NCBI RefSeq assembly: GCF_963169125.1
Contig: NC_084797.1
Span: 103,565,868-103,629,867, forward strand
DNA length: 64,000 nucleotides
From: Humulus lupulus
Lineage: Eukaryota; Streptophyta; Magnoliopsida; Rosales; Cannabaceae
Direction of reading: 5' to 3'
A program made the translations under genes and the position numbers. Of this stretch, positions 1-12,211 are shown piece after piece. Each line of letters begins with the position of its first letter. Position 1 is the first letter of the stretch. Under the pieces are notes generated by a model. That model worked only from the letters and a program-made list of their open reading frames with translations. It did not search any database and was not told the origin of the DNA.

Positions 1-30
1 CCTTCCCTCGCACCTCGGTCCTTCGTACGT

Positions 31-260
31 CCATCTCGCGAGGCGCACCAGCCTCGTACGTTCGTCTTGCGAACCACGGGCCTTGTGCAGCCATCTCATG
101 AGGCGCACCAGCCACATACGTCTGTCTCATGAACCACGGGCCTCGCACAGCCATCTCACGAGGCGCATCAGCCTTGTACGTTTGTCTCGCAAACTACGGG
201 CCTAGTGCAGCCATCTCGCAAGGCATACCAGTCTCGTACATCCGTCTCACGCACCGCCTC
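31..260 (+). repeat. 60-bp tandem repeat inside the 5' LTR
   Basis: About 3.7 units start with CCATCTCGCGAGGCGCACCA or variants at 31, 91, 151 and 211, spaced exactly 60 bp. Units are CpG-rich and differ mainly by C-to-T and G-to-A changes, as expected for methylated DNA. The other LTR has the same array at about 8219-8480. Confidence 0.85.
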
Positions 261-883
261 CCCCGTGCATGTCTTGCGAGGCCGTGTCGTGAGGGTCTCA
301 TGCGCCCGACCCGTATGCCCATCTCGCGAGGCACCCCCACCTTATGCACTACGATCATGCCGCTTGTAAGGCATCCGTGCCTAGTGCAACCAAAGGATGG
401 TGGGCCTCATGTCTTAATATCATCGAGGAGCTACGGGACTCACGTAGAGCAAAGAAGACACCATTATGGATGAGACTCTGGCTAGGCAAGGCCCGACACC
501 CTTCTATGCATCAAGGAGACCTAAGCTACCCAACTGAAGAATCCATAAGTCATTTAACACTTAGCCAAAGATAATGAAACTTGGAGCAATGGTGTGTCTT
601 GGACATGTAAGAATTACCATCAGGTACAGGGTGCACGTACGAGCACAGGATGTACGACCATGTGGAGGACAGAGGCGTGACTCTGACATCCGTATCATAC
701 ATGTAGTGGTGGTACGAACTAGTACAAGGAGTGGAGGCACTACTTGCACGCCTCTAACCATATACCAGAGCCAACATCACAGCCTCCTGCACCACTACGT
801 CTGGTGCCACTGTCCTGACAATGTACATATGTATAATTTTGTCCCCCGGGACCACAATGTATCAGGAGCCATTAGGGCTCCAC

Positions 884-892
884 TATAAATAG
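884..892 (+). promoter_or_regulatory. LTR TATA box
   Basis: TATAAATAG in the 5' LTR, followed by CTTCACCC. It is conserved in the 3' LTR at 9104-9112 and lies about 200 bp upstream of the LTR end, a normal U3/R arrangement. It would drive the element transcript rightwards. Confidence 0.6.
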
Positions 893-1090
893 ACCTTCAC
901 CCTTCCAGCAAATGGGTTGGGAAGATTCATTGTATACTCTGGCTATGAAGAAATATACGAATGTTGATTCCATTGTTGATCTGTGTTTATTTTTCCTTAA
1001 GTCTATTCTAAGTTCATATCTAGCTATCTCCATATTTACCTTTGAGTTTTCCGACCTAACATTGTTGACGAGTTTTCACCGTCAATAGTT

Positions 1091-1107
1091 TGGCGTCGTC
1101 TATGGGA
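1091..1107 (+). other. Primer-binding-like site
   Basis: TGGCGTCGTCTATGGGA begins three bases after the 5' LTR end. Plant gypsy elements often have a TGGCGCCGTCTGTGGGA-like site in this position, so this looks like a mutated primer-binding site. I did not assign the tRNA. Confidence 0.5.
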
Positions 1108-1666
1108 AGGACGACTATCAAGCAATCATTCTTCCATCAAATTTGACAAGAAAAAAAATGCCAAGTTGTTCAAAATGCCTACGGGGATCTCAGGATGCTG
1201 AGATCCACCTTGATGGAGGCCAACCGAAGGCCTCCAGAAGAGACCCTCCACCACCCGAGATGGAGACATGCCAGCGGAACATTCAACCCCTGGAAAGGAG
1301 AAGGAGGCAACACTCCCAGTAGTCCAACCTAGGGGAGGTCATCGTGAACCATCTACGACCCGTGTGGGTGGCCTGAGTATGCACCCTCCTCCTTAAGCAC
1401 CGATTGCACCACGCTTTGGCCAGCGGGACCCATGCTCCTCTTTCCATAGGCCTGACAACAGTTTGCGGCTACATTCTGTGAGTCCCAGCTCCAAGGCCAG
1501 CTTTTACGAAAATGAGATACGCGATTTGCACATAAAAAATAAAAGACTGGAAGTCGCAATAGAGAACATGCAGGAGGCGTTGCATGACTTGTTGCAAGGA
1601 AGGTCAAGCATACCCCTTCCCTAGCGTAGGAGAGAAAAGCATGCGTGAGGAGAAACCACCATACCC

Positions 1667-2518
1667 ATGGACGGTGACAAAATGCGGCTCTCCACTTGTT
1701 ATAGCCCTCACTTAGAACGTGAGGAATATTATACACCATTGGCGAAGCCTAGTGCAAACCCCACGTACGGGAGGTGCGGACCCAAGATTACCCCCACAAA
1801 AGCCTCACCTGACTTAAGGGGGAAGTTTAAGCAGAGAGGGTCTGGGGTAAAAACCACACCCCCTGTAGCTTCCCCGAGGGACACAATCAAAGCAAGGGTT
1901 CAGTCTGAGAACCCGCAAGATTCCTTAATTCAAAAGAAGAAGGAACTAGACACCGAAATGCGAAGCCCTCAAAGCAAGATTATCACTGCACCTGGGGGGC
2001 ACAGAGATGATGAAGAATTTGACCATGATTTGCCCTTCACAAGGGAGATCCAGGTTGAGCTACTCCCCACCAGCTTCAAAGAACCTCGCATGGCTTCGTA
2101 CGAGGGTACTACAGATCCAAAGTATCACTTAGACTCCTTCAATAACTTGATGAGGTTAAGGGGGGTCAACAGCAGAGCAAAGTGCCATTGCTTTTTCATT
2201 ACACTTAAAGGAGTTGCGTACAAGTGGTTCAAGAGGTTAAGGCCAGGAACCATCAAGTCGTGGCAGCAATTCTCTGACGAATTTATTCAACAACACCGTC
2301 TAGTCTGTGATTATGTTCTGCCAATTACCAGCCTCGCTAACATAAAACAAGGCAAGAAGGAAAGTTTGAAGAGCTATATCCATAGGTTCATATATGGAAG
2401 CAGCAAAGTTGAGATGTTCAATTAGAGAGGAGCTCAAGATGGCTATTACGGCCGGAGTTCGATCATGAAGCAGGTTATGGGGTAACATGCTCAAGATAGA
2501 AGTTACAAACTAAGATGA
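1667..2518 (+). pseudogene. gag of the non-autonomous element, N-terminal part
   Basis: The frame from 1667 to 2425 encodes about 252 residues ending in a capsid-type Retrotrans_gag domain (roughly residues 130-250). Its landmarks are a PRMASYEGTTDPKYHLDSF-like start, then an AYKWFKRLRPGTIKSW segment and the LANIKQGKKESLKSYIHRF motif. A stop at 2423-2425 and a frame shift follow; the next residues (ELKMAITAGV in another frame) still match gag. At 2518 the 2519-4820 insertion breaks the gene. The product would be a structural capsid protein acting in cytoplasmic particles, but this copy is broken. Confidence 0.75.
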
Positions 2519-4820
2519 TGTATCGACCCCAAATTCGCTAATGAGGCTTAAAGGCCTTGATTAGTGTGCTGGGAGGGCATAATTGGGTTAAATGTGATTT
2601 GGATGGTTTTATTGATTTAAATGCATAATTATATGGTTAATAATGCTTGTATGACTATATTGATGTTAATATGATATATATATGGTATTTGTGAGAACCA
2701 CATTATTATGTGGGTAGGTTTGCAGAGCACGACTCGAGGCGATCCTAGGGCTAGATAGCAGGAAAAGTCACAACGGGGGCTTAGCAGTTGACTTTGGATA
2801 AGTCAGGGGTATTTTAGGTATCGGGTAGTTATTTAGATTATCGGGTTATGAAAATAAATATATGGATATATATTTGAGGTTAGGAAGTCTAGGCGGGAAT
2901 ATTGGGGAATTTTACCGTTTTGCCCTCGGGGACTGTTCCGGCACCCCGAGCCTCGGGATTGACTTAACGGGATAAGGGTAAACTGAATTAAAGGGAAAAC
3001 ATTAGAACAAAAATAAGACCGACTCTTATTCTCAGCCTTTTCTCTCTCTTCTCTCTCAAGGAAAACATAAGCAAACACTAAAAATCTTAGGGGAATTCAG
3101 CTGGAATTCAGTGGATTGAAGGAGTGATGTAGAGGCTTAGCTCAAGAATCAACCAGGAAACTTAATCAGTACTAAGGTAAGCATTGAATTCCCTTCTTTG
3201 TGGTTAGAAATCCCGAGTTTTGGCTGGGTATTGAGATAATTGTAATTTTGATGTTAAGGGCAGAATTAAGGTGGAAAAGCTTGGGAATTGACTTGGATTC
3301 TCCTTAGAGAAGTGGTTCAACAGAAGAGGTAAGCTCTAATTCATGATTTAGAGGTTTCAATTTGAGTTTGTATGGCTGGTTTTAGTGTTTGAAGTTCTTG
3401 AGTTTCAAAAATTGAAAATGGGATTCTAGTAGGTTTTTGGGCTGGATTTCTGTTGGGATGTGTTGTTAGAGTCATGATAAAAGTGTTGTGATTAATGGGT
3501 TTTTAATTAGGGAGCTTTGGGATGGCTTTGGACGAGGTTTAGATGTTGGAAATGGTGGGTTTTCTGGGCATGAAGGGAAAGGCCGTGGCTCTGTTCTAGA
3601 GTGCTGCGGCCCTAGGATGAAGATGAGCCAGGAGGGCTCGGCCAGGGGTGAGCGCCGTGGTGCCCAAAGCAAGGGCCGCGACATGTGTCTTCTTCCAGGG
3701 AGGCCTTGGGTTCTGTTTTAGGGCAAGGCCGCGGCTAGGATTCAAGGGCCGCAACCCTTAGATGCATACTTGAACGTTTAGGGCTTTAAAGCACGGGAAT
3801 CTAGCCTAGAGTGCTCGGGATCGATTTCACCACCGTTCTTGGTGGAATTCAGATTCCCGGAAGTTAGTTTTGTATCCAGAAACCCTTATTTGAATATTAA
3901 TGGAACCCTACACCTTGGTTTTGACTAGGTGATAAAAGCTAGGGCTCGGGAACTGATTGTGCTTGAGGAGCGTTGCTCGTAATCAGTAACCGCAAAGATC
4001 AAAGGTAAGAGAACTGCACCTGGTTGTATATATGTAATGGGACTAAGGGTTCCCTATTGTGTATGCTTGAAAGGATGGTATTATGCCATGCAAACTAATC
4101 AGTGAACCAATGGCCTAAGAGTGCCAAGGGTTACACTAGTGCACAGGGCGCGACTTGGCCACTGGTAGCCGAGGACAACTTATTATGCACTGTGCTCGGT
4201 TTAAGCGGACCGGAGTCAGTGGGATAAACAGAGGGTGTGGCCTAAGTTGTCGGCCCTGATTATTATGTGATATGAATGTTATAAGTGATTGATTGCATCC
4301 TTGACTCTGAATATATACTGAATGGTTAATGTGGACTATTTGATGAGAGTTCATGCTTAGTGAATTTACTATCTGTTATTATTGTTTGTGTTGCACATCA
4401 TGTTTTCTTGCTGGGCCTTAGCTCACGGGTGCTACGTGGTGCAGGTAAAGGCAATGGAAAACTTAATCAGCCTTGATTTGGAGAGCTCTACGAGCGGAAT
4501 GTACATGGCCAGCTGGTCAGCCACCACTGTTGAGGTTTAGGTAGGGACGCGAGACCCAGAAATTGTTCATTTTTCCTTAGTATGGCTGACAGTTGTTTGT
4601 ATTTTGGGGAGTCTGTAATCCAACTTTTAAACTCTGTTTCTTTTGGGATCCCATGTATATAACCGCTTAATTATATAAAGTGAAACTTTTGAGACCAAAA
4701 CCTTTTTAACCCTAGTTCATACATGTTTAGTGACACGTTTTTAAATTGATGACTTGATTAGCAAGTCTTGCACCTTTATAAGTACATAGTGTAGCGGTCT
4801 TGGATATGCAGGGCGTTACA
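2519..4820 (-). mobile_element. Solo LTR, 2.2-kb TGTAACGCCC family (inverted copy)
   Basis: Read on the minus strand it begins TGTAACGCCCTGC and ends GGGTCGATACA. It is flanked by the exact 5-bp direct repeat GATGA (2514-2518 and 4821-4825). It shares landmarks with five other copies here, such as the block around CACCCGTGAGCCAAGGCCCA. At 2302 bp and with no gag or pol, it is a solo LTR left by recombination. Long LTRs with these termini suggest the Del/Tekay chromovirus group, which is inference from the ends only. Confidence 0.85.
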
Positions 4821-4946
4821 GATGACCTCTTCAAAAGAGCACAGAAGTATATACATGTGGAAGAGGGCCATAAGAACTTGCATGTGGAGGAAAGCGAACC
4901 TTCCTCTGATCACCTTTCTATCAATACGCGTGAAGATTTCGTGTAA
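4821..4946 (+). pseudogene. gag remainder after the solo LTR
   Basis: Directly after the target duplication the gag frame resumes with DDLFKRAQKYIHVEEG, a typical segment C-terminal to the capsid domain, and runs to a stop at 4944-4946. This confirms that the 2.3-kb LTR landed inside gag. No zinc knuckle follows. Confidence 0.6.
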
Positions 4947-6446
4947 AAAAGAACGTTGTGATAGAGGAGTCGCTGATCAAGTTGAAAATTGGAAGAGGAC
5001 TACAAAAATGATTCAAAGAAGAAGTTAGCAGGATTCATCAAATCATCGCAATCGACCCCCATAAAGATTCAAAGCAGGCGCCTAGCCTCACGAGCCCCAA
5101 TAGGTGATTGGCCAAGTGCAAAACAGGCATCTTGTCTTGCGACATACATATGTATAAAAGTATTTATAATACACATATGTGAGAGCAGTGAACCTTATGA
5201 GACAACATTTGAATCTATAAGGACTAGCCATCCTTATAGAATTCGAAAAAGTCAAAAGGTCCCTCAAAAGTAACCTCGTCACGAACAAACCCATCCTGTA
5301 AAGGGACCACCTCGCCAAAGACGAAAGGGGAACCCAAAGAGATCCCTAAGTCTAGATTGACCGAGTTGTCTTACTAAGGGAAAAAGGGCCTTGGAAATAG
5401 GTGTCTGCAAGGTTTCAAAAGGACCATCTCCCTACAAGGGTCCCGACTCGAGGAAAGATCACCTCAAAAACCATAAAAGGGTCTCAAAGAAGACGCTTAT
5501 GAAAAGGGCCTCAAAGAAGACGCTTATGACAAGGGTCTCAAAGAAGACACTTGCAAAAAGGGTCTCGAAGAAGACACTTGTGAAAAGGGTCTCACAGAAG
5601 ACGCTTGAAAAAAGGGTCTCGAAGAAGACGCTTGCAAAAATAGTACTATGCATAATGAAAAAAAGGACGCTTCTCGCACAAAATAAAACGCGCGCGCAAA
5701 GATATATAAAAGGATAGCGAGAACCCAAAGGGTCAACATATCCTTACGAGTAATCAAGGTGCACCAACAGAAACGAATCACACGCAGTAAAGGGGTCCCA
5801 AGGGGAACCCTTTTCAAAATAAAGCTAGTGACCATGAGGACTTGCAAGGATCCCTCACAAAAAGAAAAAAGGAATGGCTTGTCAAAGTCCTAGACTAAGG
5901 AAAATAAGGCGGCGAGACACCTCACACCTTGCAAGAGGATCTCGCATAGCAAGGGCACCCTCCCTCGGCAAGACTACCCTCAACTTTACAAGTCAATCAG
6001 GCTCCATTCATTTATTGGACATCTATATAAATGCCACCTTTAGACATAAATGAAGAATGAAGTCACAGAAACACAAAAGAAGGTTAAGAGGCCTCGCACA
6101 TTAGGAGGGGGCTCGCATAGCGAGACCAACTATAGCCAAGTGCTTGCAAACACTCTTGTCTAAATGTTTAACATGCCCCTAAGCCTCATATAAGCCTTAT
6201 CCTTGGAAGGAAGGTCGTTGAAGACCTCGGGATGGAAGCGCGAAGAAAAGGAGGCAAGCCTTACCCTATGAGAGGGTCCTGCTGTGCCAGACCATCTTGC
6301 ATAGCAAGATCTTCATTGCCCAACAATGCTGAATGATATCCTTCGCTGCTTTATAGGCCTCCGAGAATAATGAAAGTATCGCACTCATGAAAAATAAGTA
6401 TAAACATCATAATAAGTCTACAAGAACACCTAAAGACCTCCTCATA
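4947..6446 (+). other. Non-coding interior of the gag-only element
   Basis: Apart from the 27-bp repeat at 5474-5655, I see no protein similarity in this stretch and no trace of protease or polymerase. Scattered words such as CTCGCATAGCAAG recur several times. It presumably serves as spacer and 3' untranslated sequence. Confidence 0.5.
5474..5655 (+). repeat. 27-bp tandem repeat
   Basis: About seven units resembling AAGGGTCTCAAAGAAGACGC follow each other at about 25-28 bp. In one frame they read as a 9-residue repeat around KRVSKKTL, inside an open stretch at 5391-5717. Whether this is translated is unknown; it could equally be a non-coding minisatellite. Confidence 0.8.
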
Positions 6447-6460
6447 GACTGGGGGGCAAG
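6447..6460 (+). other. Polypurine tract of the gag-only element
   Basis: GACTGGGGGGCAAG lies immediately before the TGTAGATGCC that starts the 3' LTR. A G-run with this spacing is the usual plus-strand primer of plant gypsy elements. It fixes the true 3' LTR start well upstream of the region that visibly repeats the 5' LTR. Confidence 0.75.
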
Positions 6461-6576
6461 TGTAGATGCCAAAATCCACCAAGGAAAAAAGGCCCGGTCA
6501 CTTATTGAAATAAATGGCTATGGGTCACTTAGTCAGTCCATTGGGATCGCAACTATGGGTCTCACAAGACCATAGT

Positions 6577-7985
6577 TGTTGCGGATTTTATAGCTACGGA
6601 AGTGCACGTATCGCAATTCAGTAATAATCTTGGTAAAACCAAGTATTGTCCTCAAGGACTAAATCACCAATTACCAGTCGATTAATCTTTTTGTTCTATT
6701 TGGTCGATTAGACTTTTGATTCTTGTAGACAAAGCAAAGGAAAATATAAACTGCAGAAACAATAATTAAAAATTCAATAAAACAATAAGTAATAACAACA
6801 CCTTAGATTAAAACAATGAAAGAGTGAATAGGGCGTTTAATCTCATCAACTACCCTCCTTATTAATCCCTAATATAGATTATCAATTTCTTTTTATTTCT
6901 ACCTATTTCCGTTAACGAGTTGACAAAAGCAGTTTATAATCATATTATCAATTATAAACTCAACCTAGGTGAAAATTCCCTATATTTCTATGGCAAATTT
7001 AATCACAAAGATTTCATTAACCGCAACAACTCACAGAGATAGTTACACAATTAATCTAGATACTCTTGTTCAAATTAGAATTGTGTCCTGAACAACCAGA
7101 GCAGATTCAAATCGCACTTTTCAAATTTTGATTCAAAACATACATATAATGACTGTAGATGGCCAATCAATAATCAATCAATAAACACAAATTGTATGGA
7201 ATTGAAATGAAGATGAAGAAGAGATGAAAATTGCATTAGTTCATAATAAGAATTCAAGTGATTCAACTAATAGCCCTAAACAGAAAATTAGTTCATAACG
7301 GTCATCCTAATAACCATTGAAATTAAAAACAACCTAAAGAAGTAAAAAAAATAACAAACACTTGAGAAATCTCCCAGCTTATTGCAGCCACCAAAAATTG
7401 TCTTAATTTCCTCCTCTCTGTCCTTTTTCGATTTTTCTTTTTCTTTATAAAACCTAATTTTTCGATTTTCGGAAAGGTGGGTCGCGACTCAACTTGCACC
7501 ATGCCGCGACCCGTGTCCGTAATTCTTGAGGATCTGCAGATTTGGGCTGCGACACTCCCATAGCCATGTTGCGGCCCGTGTCTCTAATTTCTGGGATTTG
7601 GATCTTCTATGCCGCGGCCCTCCTTAGCCATCCCGCGACTTGAATCTCTCCTCTGATACAATGGTTCTATTAAGAGGGCTGGCCGCGACTCCAAAGCGCT
7701 CATGCCGCGACTCTTAAGCAATTTTTCAACTCATGGATTTTTAAGCCCGAAAATTCACCAACGCCTCCAAATCATGTTGAGATCCATCCTTTGTCAAAAA
7801 TATCATCGAAACTTGGATATTTCTTATCTTTTTGGACCTTTTCCTCCAAGTACCCAAATCTTTCTTTTATTCACAAAAAACTACAAAACAAACAAACAAA
7901 AGCATAAACCTGCACTAAATGAAAGAAAAATGGTTATGAGACTACCTAAAACACCACCTAAATATGACATAAACTAGACTCAACA
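6577..7985. mobile_element. Solo LTR (TGTTGCGG...CAACA family)
   Basis: 1409 bp, starting TGTTGCGGATTTTATAGC and ending GACTCAACA, flanked by the exact direct repeat ATAGT (6572-6576 and 7986-7990). No gag or pol sequence is inside, so it is a solo LTR. A central part (about 7480-7710) holds several GCCGCGAC or TCGCGAC words in an otherwise AT-rich sequence. Family and orientation are not assigned. Confidence 0.85.
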
Positions 7986-8218
7986 ATAGTCTAAGAAACA
8001 CTCCCATGTTGTGAGACCCTAAAGGGTGATGTCGTGAGGGCCAAGTTGCGTCGCGAGGCCAAGGTGCGAGGCCGTGTCGTAAAGGCCTCAAGGGCTTGAT
8101 CCGTATGCCCATTTCGTGAGGTGCCCCTGGCCTCGTACAACCATCTCGCAAACTGCCTGCCCTCGTGCCTCGGCCCCTCGCATTGCGACTGTCCCTCACA
8201 CCTCAGCCCCTCGCGCAA

Positions 8219-8480
8219 CCATCTCGCAAGGTACACACCAGCCTCGTACGTCCATCTCGCAAGGCACACTAGCCTCGTAAGTCCGTCTTACGAACCATGG
8301 GCCTCGTGCAACCATCTCGCGAGGCGCACCAGCCTTGTACATCTGTCTCGTGAACCACGGGCCTTGCGCAACCATCTCACGAGGCGCACCAGCCTCGTAC
8401 ATCCATCTCGTGAACTACGAGCCTCGTGCAGCCATCTCGCGAGGCATACTAGCCTCGTACATCTGTCTCGCACACCGCCT
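8219..8480 (+). repeat. 60-bp tandem repeat inside the 3' LTR
   Basis: About four CpG-rich units of 60 bp with CCATCTCGC anchors at about 8252, 8312, 8372 and 8432. It is the same array as at 31-260 with independent C-to-T and G-to-A changes. Confidence 0.85.
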
Positions 8481-9307
8481 CCCTCGTGCATGTCTTGCGA
8501 GGCCGTGTCGCAAGGTTCTCATGCACCCGACCTGTATGCCCATCTTGCAAGGCACCCCCACCTTATGTACTATGATCATGTCGCTTGCAAGGCATCTGTG
8601 CCTGGTGCAACCAAAGGACGGTGGGCCTCGTGCCTAAATGTCATTGAGGAGCTACAAAACTCACGTAGAGTAGAGAAGACACCATTATGGGTGAGACTCT
8701 GGCTATGCAAGGCTCGACACCCCTCTATGCATCAAGGAGATCCAAGCTACCCAACTGAAGAATCCATAAGTCATTTAACACTTAGCCAAAGATAATGAAA
8801 CTTGGAGCAATGGTGTGTCTTGGACATGTAAGAACTACCATCAGGTACAGGGTGCACGTACGAGCACATGATGTATGACCATGTGGAGGACAGAGTCATG
8901 ACTCTGACATCCGTATCATACATGTGGTGGTGGTTCGAACTAGTACAAGGAGTGGAGGCACTACTTACACGCCTCTGACCATATACCAAACCAACATCAC
9001 AGTCTCCTGCGCCACTACGTTTGGTGCCACCGTCCTGACAATGTACATATGTATAATTTTGTCCCCTAAGACCACAATGTATCAGGAGCCATTAGGGCTC
9101 CACTATAAATAGACCTTCACCCTTCCAACAAAGGGGTTGGGAAAATTCATTTTAAACTCAGGCTATTAAGCAATATACGAATGTTGACTCCGTTGTTGAT
9201 CTGTGTTTATTTTTCCTTAAGTCTATTCTAAATTCATACCTAGCTATCTCCATATTTACCTTTGAGTTTTCTGACCTAACATCGTTGACGAGTTTTCACC
9301 ATCAACA

Positions 9308-9877
9308 GTTGTCTTAACGTCCATTATCCATATCTCATAATCCATGCAAGTAGCTATGGACAAGAGTATGCGAATTGATTTTAGCATGGTTACAAGAGAA
9401 AATGTTTCTTCATAATCAACCCCTTTTCTCCTCTGAGTATAGCATTTGGCTACAAGCCTAGATTTGAAAGTCTCTAGTTTCCCATCCACTCATCTTTTCT
9501 TCTTGAATATCCATTTCAACTGATATGTTTAACATTTTCTGGTAGATCTTGAAGAATCCAGATTGAATCGGAATACATCGATTCCATTTCAAGCTTCACA
9601 GCGTCTTGCCATTTTTCTTTGTCAGAATCTCTCCTTGCATCTCTATATGTCAATGGATCATCTTTGTATGTGTCAAACACAAGCATTTGAACGTCATGTT
9701 CATAGAGAATTGGTTGTTTGAAAACCCTCCCACTACGACCAAGCTCTCTATTATTCTGACCATAAATAGTGGCTTCTTCTTGTCGTTGTTCATTGTGAAA
9801 AGTTGGTGATCTATTTACTTGATCTGAGACCATTTCCTCTAGTACAACCTTACTCCAAGGCTTGTGATTATTAATAT
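9308..9877 (-). pseudogene. copia reverse transcriptase, N-terminal fragment
   Basis: On the minus strand, 9833-9516 encodes the linker before a Ty1/copia reverse transcriptase (EKWQDAVKLEMESMYS). After a stop, 9489-9308 encodes the polymerase start with the diagnostic RLVAKCYTQRRKGVDYEETF and DYEIWIMDVKT segments. Translation ends abruptly at the gag-only element. The upstream coding part resumes at 23781-23715, beyond the 13.8-kb insertion. Stops and substitutions (for example AKCYTQ where AKGYTQ is usual) show it is dead. Confidence 0.8.
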
Positions 9878-11602
9878 TGTAACGCCCTGGATAACCAAGA
9901 ACGTTACACTATGTATTTGAAATAGTGCAAGACTTGCTAATCAAGTCATTTGAACAAAAATGTGTTCCTAAAGTCAACCATCAGGTTAGGGTTAAAAGAT
10001 TTTGAACATAAATGATTAATTTTCATTAAAATTGATGTTTAATACATGGGATCCCAAAAAAAACAAGGTATAAGTGATAATTTAAAATCCTCAAAAGTTT
10101 TATACAACCAAAAGCCACTTTAATGGCAAAATACAAATTTTAAGGCTCTGTCCCTGTACTTTCCCTCGACTATGGAGGATGAGTAGCTGATAATGTACAC
10201 CTCGCCCCCAGAGCTCTCCAACTCATGGCTGGTCCAGATTTCCTTTACCTTTACCTGCACCATGTAGCTCCCGTGAGCCAAGGTTCAACAAGAAAACCAA
10301 AGAAAGCTGAAGATACACGTAGCAATAATGGTATTTGATCAAGCTTAGCTTAGTAAATTCAACCACAAAACAGAGTACGAACATTCAACTAATCAATGAT
10401 GAACACATAATTTCAAGTCCACAAATATTCAGGTTTGGCACACTTATGCTGAGCCCCATGTTGATCTTACTGACTCCGACTTGCTTAGGCCGAGTTGTGT
10501 TCAGTACGCTTACCGTCAGCCCCGACTCTCTTAGGCCATTCATTCTCGTATATCACATCAATCTTACAAACACACAGTACAAGTAATCAATAATCGGGAA
10601 CCTCAGTCCCGTTCTCAACCACACGAGGGTGCAATTTTCTTTCCTCGAATCCCAAGCGAAGAACATAAAACGGTCCCGAGCATGATCTTTGTCTTGAGCC
10701 TTAGCGATAAACCTAGTCACAGTATCAATGGGAAATCATCAATTTTAAACCCAAATAAATACTTAGGAAACATTAGCTAGTCATCGGGACCTCAATTTAT
10801 ACTAAACCGGGTAGTAGAAATCATCTCGAGCTCTTAGGTTCAAACCCTCGAGCCTTACTAATCCCAAAAACCATCCTAGGCCAAAACCCCCTAGGCGGGC
10901 AACGACCTGGCCCTAGGGGTCACTTTGCACCCTTAAGACAAAGATACAACCCCATGCATCTTGGGGAGGCGGGCCGTGACTTGCCCCCCTAGGGTCGCGG
11001 CGCGCCCCCATCTACCCAGAATTTCTGGGTTTTCTTCTCAAACTTCCCAACAAAAAATCTCAAAACTTCAACCAAACTTTCAGCAAAATTCTGAACCAAA
11101 CCTAGACTTCTTATCCCCACAACCTAATCTTATAAGAAATTCACACTTTTATAAAACACTCAAATTCAATCCGAAACCAACTAACAAAAGTAGGCCTCAT
11201 GAAAACTTAAACCTTAACATGATTTCAGCAGAATTCTAGAAAAACTAACTTGAATTCTTACCTCAGATTGTAGTTGAATCCCTTAGCTTTAAATCTTCAA
11301 TCTTTGAGCAAATTCCCAAGTTTTTTCCTTACTAATTTCCCTGGTTCAATTCTTTAGCTCCTCAAGATTTTTTCAAAAATAAAAGAGAGAGGAAGAAGTC
11401 GTATAGAAGGAAAGGGAGAGAGAGTATTTGAGACTTCCATTTGTGTCTACTGGGTTCTGTCAACTTCTAGGGCATTAGATGATCATAACCTTGATCAAAC
11501 AATGACTAAAATGCCCCCTTGAATTTACTTAGCCATTTTAATTCCTCTAAGGGTAAATAAGTCTTTTCCCCCTTGTTCCTGCTATTCCTCAGGTGTTCCT
11601 AC

Positions 11603-12208
11603 TGTTATCCCAAAAATCAGAAGTGAATGACATGGCAGGAATTAATTGCACGTGGCTGACATCTGGCAAAACCTATGCTCGACCATCAACCAGGATGGTG
11701 TTTGGCGTTACGTAATCGAACTCTCCATACGACCAGTCTGGTTGTAGGCACGCAACACGCGGAGGAAATCTTAGGCAGTTATGATGGAATCCGAAATTCT
11801 CTCCCATGATTTCCTAAATATCCGATTATTTAGGAAATAATATCTGTAACAAATCAAGAAAAATCTCCCCTGAGCTTATAAATAGAGGAAGAGGACTCAG
11901 GGAAAGGGGCGGACTCTTATTTTCTCTTTTCAGACTTCTAAATCGCTTGTGATTAGAAATATCATAGAAATCATATTGTATTTGTTCTTCAGAGGCTAGT
12001 GAAACTCATTGAACCCTAGTTCTTTGATCACTCCTTTGAGTTTTACATCAATAACAATCTAAGTGGACGTAGGTTATTACCAGATCCTGGGGCCGAACCA
12101 CTATAAAACATCGTGTTCTTATTATTTTCACTATTACGTTCTTTCCAACGCATTCATCCACGTCAAGTGTTTTGACTCCGTGTCAGTTGCCCAAAATCAG
12201 GGTCAACA
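11603..12208 (+). repeat. Tat-A 5' LTR
   Basis: 606 bp, TGTTATCCC...GGGTCAACA. It contains a TATA box (CTTATAAATAG at 11875-11885) about 330 bp before its end. Near-identical copies are at 22641-23246 (3' LTR) and, more divergent, as a solo LTR at 24865-25471. Confidence 0.92.
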
Positions 12209-12211
12209 GTC

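Larger units (their letters stand above)
1..1087 (+). repeat. 5' LTR (left part missing)
   Basis: This stretch aligns with the 3' LTR at about 8170-9307. It contains the 60-bp tandem repeat, a TATA box at 884-892 and the 3' boundary ending ...CAATA (the 3' LTR copy ends CAACA). Short open frames inside it only reflect the tandem repeat and have no coding support. Confidence 0.8.
1..9307 (+). mobile_element. Non-autonomous gypsy-like LTR element, gag only (5' end outside window)
   Basis: The 5' LTR (1-1087, cut by the window edge) and the 3' LTR (6461-9307, interrupted) match at roughly 93% where I compared them. Between them lie a primer-binding-like site, one decayed gag and a 27-bp tandem repeat, but no protease, reverse transcriptase or integrase. 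After subtracting the nested solo LTR (2519-4820 plus one target copy) the internal part is only about 3.1 kb, so pol was never there or was lost as a block. The element sits in a minus-strand copia reverse transcriptase gene that resumes at 9308. The right-hand target copy would be GTTGT; its partner lies outside the window. The class resembles the gag-only non-autonomous elements described in plants. Confidence 0.8.
6461..9307 (+). repeat. 3' LTR, interrupted by a solo LTR
   Basis: It starts TGTAGATGCC after the polypurine tract and ends ACCATCAACA at 9307. Removing the insertion at 6577-7985 and one target copy leaves about 1.43 kb. It carries the 60-bp array (8219-8480) and the TATA box at 9104-9112. 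Confidence 0.8.

Noticed and set aside
31..260. CRISPR-like array in the LTRs
   Set aside because: Units are contiguous 60-bp tandem repeats without unique spacers, in plant retrotransposon DNA. The same holds for 5474-5655 and 47640-48260.
3472..3721. Open frames on both strands inside the inverted solo LTR
   Set aside because: They coincide with a GC-rich LTR block and are not shared as frames by the other family copies.
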